From positions 124,001-188,000 of the forward strand of contig JAWLAY010000009.1 of assembly GCA_041395245.1 (NCBI GenBank): DNA of 64,000 nucleotides. The letters are read 5' to 3'. Of the stretch, positions 1 through 10,974 are shown one piece after another. The position numbers and the translations under genes were made by a program. Every line of letters begins with the position of its first letter. Position 1 is the stretch's first letter. This stretch comes from Aquimonas sp041395245. Its GTDB lineage: Bacteria > Pseudomonadota > Gammaproteobacteria > Xanthomonadales > Xanthomonadaceae. The notes under the pieces are model-generated. The model saw only the letters and a list, made by a program, of their open reading frames with translations, was not told the DNA's origin and searched no databases.

Positions 1-471
1 GTTGCGCCAGAACAGCGGGCGGCCCGCCGCATGCGGACCCGCCAGCGCGCGCCAACGCGCCACATCCGGCGCCAATTCGGGCGACCCGAGCTGCGTGGAG
101 AACATCGGATTGTCGAGCCAGGCCGCCTGCGTAAACCCGGCTGCGGCGAACACCTGATGCGCCATTGCCAAGCCGGGCCAGCTGATCGGACGCAGCCAGC
201 GCTGTTGTGAAGGCGAAAGCGTGCGCAGACCTTCGTGCGCGGCATAGTCCAGCCACGCCGCCTGCGCGCCCGCGACGTAACTGTTCTGCGCCGCGCGCGG
301 ACCATCGATCAACAGCGGAATACTGCGCTCGGCATGCCGCAAACGCTCGATTCGCGCATCGACATTCGCGACCCAGTGCGCCGCGTTCGGTGCCTCATCC
401 ATCCACGCCGCCGAGTGCAAGCCCGGATGCACCAGCGGCGTCGCGCCGCGTTCCGCCGGTACCGCACTCAA
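1..471 (-). CDS. Unrecognised protein, partial (C-terminal end outside the window)
   Basis: An open frame of 157 codons runs on the minus strand to the window edge without a stop. It begins with a TTG whose TTGA overlaps the stop of the upstream btaA-like gene, the kind of overlap seen in translationally coupled genes. Downstream in-frame GTG (LVHPGLH) and ATG (WMDEAPN) are alternative starts. The visible protein has no signal peptide or membrane segment and is rich in Ala, Trp and Arg. I do not recognise the family. Its tight coupling to a DUF3419/BtaA-like gene suggests a role in the same (lipid-related) process, but that is inference from position only. Confidence 0.55.
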   Translation of the reverse strand, partial: MSAVPAERGATPLVHPGLHSAAWMDEAPNAAHWVANVDARIERLRHAERSIPLLIDGPRAAQNSYVAGAQAAWLDYAAHEGLRTLSPSQQRWLRPISWPGLAMAHQVFAAAGFTQAAWLDNPMFSTQLGSPELAPDVARWRALAGPHAAGRPLFWRN

Positions 472-1694
472 GCGGTTTTCACGTACAGATGCACGCCGCC
501 ATAAATGGCCGAGCGATCACGCGCATACAGTGACGCGTTGTAGGTCGGGTCGGTATGCCATGACGCGAGAATCTCCGCAGGCAGGCGCGCTTCCAGTGGC
601 GAGGTCTTGCCGCCGCTGCGGAACACCACGCGCGCACCCGCTGCCGCCGTGCGATTGACCTCGCGCCACAGCGCGATGAGCTGGGCGTCGTCCATCCAGT
701 CCTGTGCGTCCAGAAACAGATAGGCGTCCATCGATTGCGCCGGACGGGATTGCAGGAATGCGGTCAGCGTCATGTGCCGGGGATGCAGACGATCCAGGCG
801 ACCGCGAATCAGATCGAGATGCGATGGCTGCAGGTACATCGGCAACTGCGCCACGCGCTGGATGTCGTAGCGCCGCGCAAAGGCCTGTGCGGCAAAACAG
901 TTTTCGCCGTAGGGAAAGTCACAGGCCAGATGCCGCATGCGCTCCTCGAACAGCGCGGGCAGGCTCAGGCCTTCCGCCGCGGCATCGGCCTTCAATGCAG
1001 CGAACTGCGAGGGCGGAATGCCGAGACTGTAGAGCGCTGCCGGTCGCTCGCACAGAAATTTCAGCAACCGCGTGCGGAACAACGGTGCGACATGGCGCTC
1101 GAACAGCGCTGCCTGCTCGTCCAGCGAACGCGCTTCGGTCATCTTCGACAGATCGCCGCCCAGCCGCTTCGCCAGCCAATGCGAAAAACCGATGAACAGC
1201 CCGAGCAGCCCATGTCGGTACGCATGGCGGGTAAACATGCGCCAGCGCGGGCGACCCAGCCAGTCGGTGGTTTCCCACCATTCACGCGCCTCGGCAGGCA
1301 ACTGCGGTGCGACCTGCTCGCGATAGCGCTGCGCGTTCTCCGCTTGTGCCGCATCGCCAAGAAAAGCCAGCACCTCGGCATTGCCGGGCAGGCCACGAAT
1401 GGCCGCGCGCTTGAGTTCCAGCATCGCCAGATGCGCCGCATTCAGATCAACCACATGCACGGCCGACGGATCGGCGGCTAGATAGGCCAGCGCATTGCAG
1501 CCTCCCGACGAGATGCTCAGCACCTGCGCACCGGGCTTGAGTTGCAGCGCGTCGAGATCGACCTCCGGGTCTTCCCAGATCTGCGCATAGACCAGTCGAT
1601 TGAACCAGTGCGCGAACAGGCGATCCGCCCAGCCCTTGTGGCCCTGGGTGGTGGAGTTGATGACCGCCGAATCGATCAGACTCTTGGTGCTCAT
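468..1694 (-). CDS. BtaA-like DUF3419 family protein (S-adenosylmethionine:diacylglycerol 3-amino-3-carboxypropyltransferase-like)
   Basis: A 408-residue protein of the DUF3419 family. Characterised members (BtaA) move the 3-amino-3-carboxypropyl group of SAM onto diacylglycerol, the first step of betaine-lipid synthesis. Visible landmarks are the family signature YAQIWEDPEVD near residues 36-46 and a glycine-rich SAM-binding loop (VLSISSGGCNAL, residues 58-69) followed by an acidic strand (HVVDLN). Length fits the roughly 400-residue BtaA family. A class I methyltransferase gene is divergent upstream, and an unknown gene overlaps downstream. Betaine-lipid synthesis also needs a BtaB N-methyltransferase, which is not clearly identifiable here, so the actual product is uncertain. 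The family assignment is firm; the substrate is inferred. Confidence 0.82.
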   Translation of the reverse strand: MSTKSLIDSAVINSTTQGHKGWADRLFAHWFNRLVYAQIWEDPEVDLDALQLKPGAQVLSISSGGCNALAYLAADPSAVHVVDLNAAHLAMLELKRAAIRGLPGNAEVLAFLGDAAQAENAQRYREQVAPQLPAEAREWWETTDWLGRPRWRMFTRHAYRHGLLGLFIGFSHWLAKRLGGDLSKMTEARSLDEQAALFERHVAPLFRTRLLKFLCERPAALYSLGIPPSQFAALKADAAAEGLSLPALFEERMRHLACDFPYGENCFAAQAFARRYDIQRVAQLPMYLQPSHLDLIRGRLDRLHPRHMTLTAFLQSRPAQSMDAYLFLDAQDWMDDAQLIALWREVNRTAAAGARVVFRSGGKTSPLEARLPAEILASWHTDPTYNASLYARDRSAIYGGVHLYVKTA

Positions 1695-1859
1695 GGCGCG
1701 CTCGCGTGCCCCACTGCGGGGCGTCTCGGCGCGCAGTACACGCGCGGCAAATGACAGCGCGGTGTCGGCAGGATGAAACCCCTGTCATGCGCCTGCCGCA
1801 ACACGGTCATCTGCGGATTGCGCAATGCCTGCACGGACATCGCGAGCAATCAGACGGGC

Positions 1860-2519
1860 ATGCGCAAGCCACCTCGATCAGCATGGAACGTCGCATTGCA
1901 GCGCCTGGCGCGGCGCTGGTCACCCGCCACTTGGGAACATCGCTTTTACGCGCGTCGTGATCAGGACCGCGGACTGGATTTCTGCGGTGCCGTGCTACCC
2001 GAGGAGGTCGGACTCGATCCGCAGCACGCGGTGCGCAGCACGCCCTCGTCGGAGACCGCGCTGCGCCGCTTGCTGGATGCCCTGCCGATCTGCAGCGGCG
2101 ATCAGATCCTTGATGTCGGTTGCGGCAAGGGCAGCGCCATGCGAGTGATGCTCGACTATCCCTTCGAACGCGTCGATGGGCTGGAGCTGGCCGACGAACT
2201 GGTGCACATCGCGCGCCGGAACTTCGCCCGGCTCGGCGTGGATGGCGCGCGAACGCATGTCCATCACGGCGATGCCGCGACCTTTGCCGCGCTCGACGAC
2301 TACAGCCACCTGTATCTCTACAACCCGTTCTCCGCCGAGGTGCTGCGCGCGCATCTGCAGCAGATCGCCGCCTCGCTGCGGCGTCGGCCACGACCGTTGT
2401 CGCTGCTGTATGTCAACGCGAAATGGGCGCAGGAAATCGACGCGCTGGGCGTGTTTGCCTTGGCGAGGACGCTGCGCGGCCAGTGGGGCCAGCCGATGCG
2501 GGTCTACCGCACCGGCTGA
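1860..2519 (+). CDS. Class I SAM-dependent methyltransferase
   Basis: A 219-residue protein with a Rossmann-type methyltransferase core. Motif I (ILDVGCGKG) is at about residues 83-91, followed by the acidic loop VDGLELADELV and a motif IV-like LYLYNPF strand. The frame is open upstream to 1773, but the ATG at 1860 gives a more protein-like N-terminus. There is no membrane segment. It is transcribed away from the btaA-like gene. A role as the N-methyltransferase of the same lipid pathway is possible but not shown. It ends 5 bases before the convergent GH44 gene stop. Confidence 0.75.
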   Translation: MRKPPRSAWNVALQRLARRWSPATWEHRFYARRDQDRGLDFCGAVLPEEVGLDPQHAVRSTPSSETALRRLLDALPICSGDQILDVGCGKGSAMRVMLDYPFERVDGLELADELVHIARRNFARLGVDGARTHVHHGDAATFAALDDYSHLYLYNPFSAEVLRAHLQQIAASLRRRPRPLSLLYVNAKWAQEIDALGVFALARTLRGQWGQPMRVYRTG

Positions 2520-2524
2520 GCGGC

Positions 2525-4729
2525 CTATTCGAATCCGTCAGCAAAGCCATTCCAGACGCCGGACGCCGCCGTGCTGACCACCCATAGATCAGCACTGCGC
2601 GCCGGTTGAGCACCGAGATTCAGTTGACTGCCGCTGGTGGCCACACCGCTGGTCAAGGTCTGCAATCCACTGCCGTCCAGACGGTAGTGATCCAAGGCGC
2701 TGGCCTGCAGATCGCCCAGATCGAGTTGAACCTCGCGACTCAGCAGACTGCGGTTGAACACCAGCACGTACAGGCGATCATTGCCGCCATCAATGGCATA
2801 CACGCCGACATTGCTCTCATCGCCCGAGCTGGCGGCAACGCTGTGCCCGCTCAGACGGGTGAACTGACCATCGAAGTTGAGGAACATCTTGAACGCCTGT
2901 TCGGCCAGCGTGTCGTCCTCGGGAGCCACCCAACGGGTCGCATAGTCAACGCCTTCGCGCCCGAAAATCGCCAGCAGCTCGGCCTGTGCCAAGGCACCGG
3001 TCAAGCCGTTGTCAGGGCCCCATTTGTATTCGGTCAGCGCCAGCTTGACGCCTGGGCAACGCGCATCGATGGCCGCCCGCGCGCGACGCAACAGATTGGG
3101 CGTGGGCTCGGCGGTCTGGCCAATCCAGGACTCGGAGGTCCAGTTCGGGTCGTACAGTTCGCGCAGCGAGCGGAACCGCCGCGCCGCGACATCAGGTGAC
3201 TCGCCATAGCTGGTGTCGTTGTCGAGTCCATCGACACCATCGCCCTGCGGGTAGTAGTGCAGATCAAGGTAGTCGACCGGTCGCACACCGGTGCTCTGTT
3301 GTACCGCGCAAACCTGTTGCAGATACCACTCGACGAAGGGCAAGCCGCCGTGCGCCTGCCGATCCGGCCCGTCGTAGCAATTACCCAAGGCCGAATCCTC
3401 TGCCGACGAGAAGAAGTCGCACCAACCCCAGGTGACCGGACCAAAAATCTTCGCCTGCGGCTCGATCGCCTTGACCGCGAGGGCAACGTCGCGGCCCTTG
3501 TTCCACACCTCGTCAAAGGTCGGCGCGGTCGGATGCAGATCGCGATGCGTGCTGTTCCACAGCATGGCCTCGTTGTCGAGGGCAAACAGAGTGACCACAC
3601 CCGCACCGTGCTGGCTGCGCAGATGGCTAACCCAATCAGCGGCATAGCTCGCGCCGACCGCCTGCGAGGTGTCGGCTGGATCGTTGCCGGTGATCTTTCC
3701 ATTCACGCAGTGCGGACCGCTGCTGCACAAGCCGTTGCCCGCATCCGCCGTGCACCAGCTCGGCCAATTGGCGGGATCGCTGCCGAAGTAGGTGCACTCG
3801 TTCTGCGTCTGTGCGCCGTACTTGCTGATTGAAAACGACCACCGCTTGGTGCGGTCCGCCAGCGGCACCCAGCCAATCGTCGGCAACGTGACCAGCGGCT
3901 CACCACCCTGTGCCCGCGTGTCGGTGACGAAGGCATTGGCGCCCGATCCGGCAGGCAGATTGCTGCCACTGCCATTGGCGATGTTCTGATAGAACCAGTC
4001 GCCCGCGGTGTTGTGCACGTCCACCTGCCAGTTGTAGCGCGTGGTGCTGTTGCCGCCCCAACGCCGCGTTGGATAGCGCAGTCGCGCGTGCTGCGCGTTG
4101 CTGCCGAAATTGACGCCGTAGATCATCGGGTCGATCAGTCGGCGGTTGCTTTGCACATCGACCGTGAGTTGCACGGGTGTGGGCGGCGGAGGCGGTGCGC
4201 CCTCGGTCAACACGATGTCGTCGACATACACCGCCGTCTGATTGCCGCCCGAACGATCCGACAGGATGAGGCCGTCAAAGTGGCTGGCCGGTGCGCCGCT
4301 GAAGTCGACGTTCACCACCCGCCATTCGGTCGCCGACACACTGCCGCCCGCGATCACACTGTTGGCGTCCATCTCCCAGACCGTGGTCTGTCCAAGCTGG
4401 AACGACAGGGTGAGCTGCTGCGCACCGGGCGCGGCACCACGCACATACAGGCGCAGCGCCGCGTGTTCGGCGAAACCAATGGGCGCGCTCGCATGAACAT
4501 AGATCCCCGCCCAACCATCCGGCTCGAACGAGATCGCCTGGCTTCCGCCGTGCACCACACTGGTCTGCGCGAAATTGCTGCTTGCCCAGCTCCAGTTCTC
4601 GAATCCGGCGCTCAGCCCGTCGCCATACACGATGCGTTCGGATGCGGCACTCGCGACCTCCGCGGCACACAGCAGCGCGCACGCGGCAACGTTCAACCAG
4701 CGACTCGTTTTTGGCACGGGAAATCTCAC
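2525..4729 (-). CDS. Secreted glycoside hydrolase family 44 (endoglucanase/xyloglucanase type)
   Basis: A 734-residue exported enzyme predicted to cleave beta-1,4-glucans. It has a Sec signal peptide (about residues 1-28, ending VASA), a beta-rich carbohydrate-binding-like region (about 30-176), a proline linker (APPPPPTP) and a GH44 catalytic domain. GH44 hallmarks are RRWGGNSTTRYNW near the domain start, the acid/base glutamate in ALDNEAMLW and the nucleophile glutamate in LALTEYKWG. The protein ends in FADGFE after a short hydrophilic tail. No polysaccharide-use genes are adjacent; its neighbours are a methyltransferase and a repeat element. Family assignment is strong, but substrate preference within GH44 cannot be read from sequence. 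Confidence 0.9.
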   Translation of the reverse strand: MRFPVPKTSRWLNVAACALLCAAEVASAASERIVYGDGLSAGFENWSWASSNFAQTSVVHGGSQAISFEPDGWAGIYVHASAPIGFAEHAALRLYVRGAAPGAQQLTLSFQLGQTTVWEMDANSVIAGGSVSATEWRVVNVDFSGAPASHFDGLILSDRSGGNQTAVYVDDIVLTEGAPPPPPTPVQLTVDVQSNRRLIDPMIYGVNFGSNAQHARLRYPTRRWGGNSTTRYNWQVDVHNTAGDWFYQNIANGSGSNLPAGSGANAFVTDTRAQGGEPLVTLPTIGWVPLADRTKRWSFSISKYGAQTQNECTYFGSDPANWPSWCTADAGNGLCSSGPHCVNGKITGNDPADTSQAVGASYAADWVSHLRSQHGAGVVTLFALDNEAMLWNSTHRDLHPTAPTFDEVWNKGRDVALAVKAIEPQAKIFGPVTWGWCDFFSSAEDSALGNCYDGPDRQAHGGLPFVEWYLQQVCAVQQSTGVRPVDYLDLHYYPQGDGVDGLDNDTSYGESPDVAARRFRSLRELYDPNWTSESWIGQTAEPTPNLLRRARAAIDARCPGVKLALTEYKWGPDNGLTGALAQAELLAIFGREGVDYATRWVAPEDDTLAEQAFKMFLNFDGQFTRLSGHSVAASSGDESNVGVYAIDGGNDRLYVLVFNRSLLSREVQLDLGDLQASALDHYRLDGSGLQTLTSGVATSGSQLNLGAQPARSADLWVVSTAASGVWNGFADGFE

Positions 4730-4802
4730 AGCAGTGGAAGAGGTTCAAGCAGCCTTACGACAAACAAGGTTGCCGCATGTCAAACCCGACAAACCGTGAT
4801 CT

Positions 4803-4967
4803 AGGAGTCTGTCGGACTTGAAAGGGAATCGGCTGCAAATCCGTCTGGGCGGTCCATTTTTCGCCGCTTCCTTGGGCAATAGTTCAACTATTGCACTGCG
4901 AAACCGGCAAAAACTGTCCTCGCCCAGCCGAATTTTCGCTTCGATTCTTCAAGTCCGACAGGCTCCT
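4803..4967. repeat. Palindromic interspersed repeat, copy 1 (MITE-like)
   Basis: A 165-bp element bounded by 20-bp terminal inverted repeats, AGGAGTCTGTCGGACTTGAA on the left and TTCAAGTCCGACAGGCTCCT on the right (one mismatch). The two halves align as an imperfect inverted repeat along their whole length. The exact centre is GCAATAGTT-C-AACTATTGC at 4876-4894. A nearly identical copy in opposite orientation lies at 44631-44796. It sits 24 bases past the aceE stop codon. No transposase is encoded and no convincing target duplication is seen. Short open frames inside are by-products of the repeat. Confidence 0.9.
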
Positions 4968-4990
4968 GGTTCCAACCGTGAGGTGCTTGC

Positions 4991-7678
<2,688 letters not shown>

Positions 7679-7730
7679 GCGGCACTCGGGGCTAGTGGGG
7701 TGTTGGGCTTGACCGAAAATGTGGAGCGAA

Positions 7731-8495
7731 TCAATCCAGCTCGACCCAGACCGGCGCGTGATCGGAAGGTCGCTCCCAGGTTCTCGGCTCGCGATCAATG
7801 ACCGCCGCACGACAACGCGACTTGAGCGCATCGGACACCAGAACCAGATCGATCCGCAGACCGATATTGCGGCGAAAGCCTGCCTGACGGTAATCCCACC
7901 AACTGAACTGCCCGCCCTCCGCGCTGAACAGCCGGAAGCTGTCGTGCAGGCCTTGATCCAACAGGCCGCTCAACGCGGCGCGCTCCGGCACCGAGCAGAG
8001 AATCTGATCCTTCCAGGCCACGGGATCATGAACGTCGCGATCATCCGGCGCGATATTGAAATCGCCCAGCACGATCAGATTCGGATAGCGCGCGCGCTCG
8101 GCGGCGATCCACTCATGCACCGCCTGCAGCCAGCGCAGCTTGTAGTCGTACTTCTCGTCGCCGACGGCCTTGCCGTTCACCACATACAGATTGATGACCC
8201 GCAAGTCGCCAAAACTGGCCGCGATGGCACGCTTCTGATCGTCGTCAAAGCCGGGAATGCCGACCTGCACCTCCTGCGCGGACTCGCGCGACAACAGAGC
8301 CACCCCGTTGTAGGTCTTCTGCCCCGCAAACACGCTGCGATAACCCAGCGCGGCCAGTTCCGCATCGGGAAACTTGTGATCCTCCAGCTTGGTTTCCTGC
8401 AAGCCCAGCACATCCGGCCGCCGCGAATCCAGCCACGCGGACAGATGCGGCAGACGGACGTTGAGCGAGTTGACATTCCACGAGGCGATTTTCAT
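7731..8495 (-). CDS. xthA: Exodeoxyribonuclease III (AP endonuclease)
   Basis: A 254-residue endonuclease/exonuclease/phosphatase-fold enzyme that incises DNA at abasic sites and degrades duplex DNA 3' to 5'. The catalytic landmarks are all present: WNVNSL at the N-terminus, the metal-binding glutamate in LQETKL, LGDFNIAPDD, RIDLVLVSD and the terminal SDHAPVWVEL. The start is placed at the ATG of MKIASWNVNSL, where the family always begins; an open extension to 8564 is not conserved in character. It lies 52 bases upstream of aceE on the same strand, and may be co-transcribed with it. Confidence 0.95.
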   Translation of the reverse strand: MKIASWNVNSLNVRLPHLSAWLDSRRPDVLGLQETKLEDHKFPDAELAALGYRSVFAGQKTYNGVALLSRESAQEVQVGIPGFDDDQKRAIAASFGDLRVINLYVVNGKAVGDEKYDYKLRWLQAVHEWIAAERARYPNLIVLGDFNIAPDDRDVHDPVAWKDQILCSVPERAALSGLLDQGLHDSFRLFSAEGGQFSWWDYRQAGFRRNIGLRIDLVLVSDALKSRCRAAVIDREPRTWERPSDHAPVWVELD

Positions 8496-8804
8496 TGGAG
8501 CTTTAACCCATTTATAAAGTTGACTATCACTGGTCTTGTATTCATACAGCATCCGATGGCGCACAGTGGACGGGCCGATGTAGCCTGCGCTTCATAGATG
8601 GCTTCCACAATCGGCAACGCATGCACTCGGCACTCAATTACCCGATCGCGACGGCAACCGAGTCAGACTGCGAGGCAGCATAGACTGCCGTAAGTCGAAC
8701 CGAGGCAAGTCCACTATTCGTCAGATCGCCAACCGAAGACGGACCACAGTATCCGATGCGGTGGCTCAGGCATCCATCGCCACGCCAATGCGAGTTATCG
8801 CTGC
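8496..8804. other. Intergenic region without recognised features
   Basis: About 310 bases between the divergent xthA and WYL-regulator genes. I see no credible ORF, tRNA, repeat or clear terminator. It must hold the promoters of both flanking genes and marks the left border of the accessory block, but no individual element can be supported. Confidence 0.5.
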
Positions 8805-9812
8805 ATGTCAGACACATCGTTGCGCTACATCGAGATGCTGCGATTGTTGCCCGGCCACCCGCCTGGAATCGCGGTCACCGAGCTACATCTGAGACTGCAA
8901 GCGGCGGGCTATTTGGTTAGTCGGCGAAGTGTCGAGCGCGATCTCGTCAAGCTGTCAGCATCGTTTCCTATCGTACTCAACGACAAGGGTCGTCCCGCTG
9001 GCTGGAGCTGGCGGCGAGGCGAAGGTTTTAGTGCACCGGGCATGGACGCGGCGCAGGCGATGGAACTGGAGTTGGCTGCAAAGTACTTGAGGCCACTCCT
9101 ACCCGTCAGCGTTTGGCAGGGACTGGCGCCGCGCCTCAGCGAGGCGCGCGCCACGCTACACCTGCTCGGGAAGGCACCGCTGGCACGCTGGAAGTCCCGC
9201 GTTGCCTTTGTTGATGACGGGCAACCACTTCAAGCGCCGCAGGTCGCCCACGACGTGCTCGCTGTTGTGCATGACAGCCTGCTGCATCAGCGGCGGATGA
9301 GCGTGGAGTACCGCTCGATTTTCGCCGAGGCACCTCGCCGGTACGAGATCAACCCGATTGCGCTGGTCTACGTGGGGACTGTCGGCTATGTCCTCGCGAC
9401 GCTTTGGGACTACGCCGACGTGAGGCATCTTGCGTTGCATCGCATGGCCAATGCCATCGCCCTGCAGACACAGGCCACTGAACCCGATGACTTCGATCTT
9501 CAACGCTATCTGAGGGAGGATGCCGCATTCGACATCCCCGGTGATCGCCAACTGCGATTGAAGCTGCGCGTGACCGAATGGATGGCCCGCCATCTGGAAG
9601 AACGGCCCTTGTCAGTCAATCAAACGATCACAAAGGACAATAAGAACGAGAAACTCTGGATCGTCAAGGCGATGGTGCGAGAAAGTGAACGATTCATCTG
9701 GTGGCTACGGAGTCACGGTGACGCAATAGAGCTGATCGAGCCCAGCGCGCTGCGCAAGCGACTGGCTGCGGATTTCAAGCAATTAGCAGACACCTACGCC
9801 AGCCAGGACTAG
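8805..9812 (+). CDS. WYL-domain transcriptional regulator
   Basis: A 335-residue regulator with an N-terminal winged-helix region (about 1-70, with VSRRSVERDLVKLS as the recognition segment) and a WYL domain (about 140-240, including EINPIALVYVGTVGYVLATLWDYADVR split over two strands), followed by a C-terminal WCX-like extension. WYL regulators of this architecture commonly bind nucleic-acid ligands and repress defence loci (BrxR/CapW group). It stands at the left end of a block of nuclease and ATPase genes that run convergently towards it, so a regulatory role over that block is plausible but not proven. Start ATG at 8805. Confidence 0.85.
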   Translation: MSDTSLRYIEMLRLLPGHPPGIAVTELHLRLQAAGYLVSRRSVERDLVKLSASFPIVLNDKGRPAGWSWRRGEGFSAPGMDAAQAMELELAAKYLRPLLPVSVWQGLAPRLSEARATLHLLGKAPLARWKSRVAFVDDGQPLQAPQVAHDVLAVVHDSLLHQRRMSVEYRSIFAEAPRRYEINPIALVYVGTVGYVLATLWDYADVRHLALHRMANAIALQTQATEPDDFDLQRYLREDAAFDIPGDRQLRLKLRVTEWMARHLEERPLSVNQTITKDNKNEKLWIVKAMVRESERFIWWLRSHGDAIELIEPSALRKRLAADFKQLADTYASQD

Positions 9813-9923
9813 AAGCCTGCGCAAAATCCCAACCAGCGTATGAACAGATGCGAGCCGATTCGGTACTTACCCATAGCTCAAGTCACTGAGTGACAACCCG
9901 CCATCTACCCGCTTAAACGCGGC

Positions 9924-10553
9924 TCATCGTTCAACAAGTTGCCAAAATCCACCCCCTGCATCGCTATGACCTTTCTCGTCACAGCGGCTGACTTTCTGCA
10001 AGTCGTCGGGAATAGGTAGTTCGATCCAGATCGGTTGATCGCTGTGGTCTGCTTTCATCCATGCAGGCCAGTTGTCGGTAATCAATCGTGGTTGTTGGGG
10101 GGACATGAGAATAAAATGAGGAACGACACGATTTTGCTCGCGCTTATCAGGGAAGAACCCATGCAGACGCTTTGCCTTGGAGTTCGCTTGACTATTTGTC
10201 CATCCGGATGTCGCCTTCGCCTCGATCAATACCAGATGCGTGTCGCCATCTGACTCGAAGGCGATAAGGAGATCGACATCTTCTTGTTTACCTTGGATAT
10301 TATTCAGATCGTTTTTGTAAGGGGTTTCAACGCAAGGGTTACCGACTACGTATAGCGCCGCATAAATCCAGTCGAGGTGAAAATCCATAGCGCAAAAGGC
10401 GTTTTCCGGAACTTCGACACCGAGTTTCTGCGACAACACTCGCCGGTAGTTCACGCCCAACTTGAACGCCGGGTTGTCTAGTGCGTATCCCACCAGAAAA
10501 AAACGCTCCTTTGAGTTTAAACGCCGCAATTGGTTGATCAACGCGTTAGACAT
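9924..10553 (-). CDS. PD-(D/E)XK nuclease-like protein of unknown function
   Basis: A 209-residue soluble protein. A possible PD-(D/E)XK core is visible: D94 (QEDVDLLIAF) followed by E111-A-K113 in HLVLIEAKATSGW, the spacing and hydrophobic strands expected of this nuclease fold. The rest does not match a family I can name. The start at 10553 is preferred because AAGGA lies at normal distance upstream of the second of two consecutive ATG codons; the frame is open to 10610. The gene is visibly more A+T-rich than its surroundings, which suggests recent transfer. It is part of the block with the WYL regulator, DUF2779 nuclease and AAA+ protein. Nuclease activity is an inference. Confidence 0.65.
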   Translation of the reverse strand: MSNALINQLRRLNSKERFFLVGYALDNPAFKLGVNYRRVLSQKLGVEVPENAFCAMDFHLDWIYAALYVVGNPCVETPYKNDLNNIQGKQEDVDLLIAFESDGDTHLVLIEAKATSGWTNSQANSKAKRLHGFFPDKREQNRVVPHFILMSPQQPRLITDNWPAWMKADHSDQPIWIELPIPDDLQKVSRCDEKGHSDAGGGFWQLVER

Positions 10554-10705
10554 CATGGTTTCCTTCGACAATTTTTTAGTTGAGCGAATTTGCCAAGTTT
10601 GGGAAGGCAATTTGGGACGATGGAGCGTTTTAAAGAGCCTTCATCTGGACGGTGCTGGCATATCGTTGCAGACCAAACTATAAGCCAACCTACCCCCAAA
10701 GACAG

Positions 10706-10942
10706 CTATCCATCGATATATGTCACCTTGACATCACCAATGTCGACAGTCATTCCATTGATCACCGCCTCGGCGAACGATGGCAGGCCGGCTCCAACAC
10801 CAATCTGCAGTTGCAAGTAGAAGCCAGAAGGCTCGCAGTCGAATTCCAGTTCGGCGCGCATCTGAGCCTGTGCGCGTTCGAGCAACCGCTGGGTTTGTTC
10901 GAGTTCAAAGATGATGCACATGGATTGGAGGCTGTGGCTCAC
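10706..10942 (-). CDS. Small hypothetical protein in the nuclease/AAA+ block
   Basis: A 78-residue frame starting at GTG (10942) with GGAG six bases upstream. An ATG at 10921 is an alternative start. The start lies just downstream of the DUF2779 gene stop (10975), so the two are probably one transcript. The protein has an amphipathic helix (FELEQTQRLLERAQAQM) followed by a mixed strand region ending DIGDVKVTYIDG. There is no signal peptide or membrane segment. I do not recognise it. Coding status is supported by position, ribosome site and protein-like composition only. Confidence 0.5.
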   Translation of the reverse strand: MSHSLQSMCIIFELEQTQRLLERAQAQMRAELEFDCEPSGFYLQLQIGVGAGLPSFAEAVINGMTVDIGDVKVTYIDG

Positions 10943-10974
10943 TGGCGACTCCGTGCGGTGTGAGGTGAAGGACT

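Noticed and set aside
1773..1859. Upstream start for the methyltransferase
   Set aside because: The extra 29 residues are Cys-rich and unlike the family; the ATG at 1860 begins the better N-terminus.
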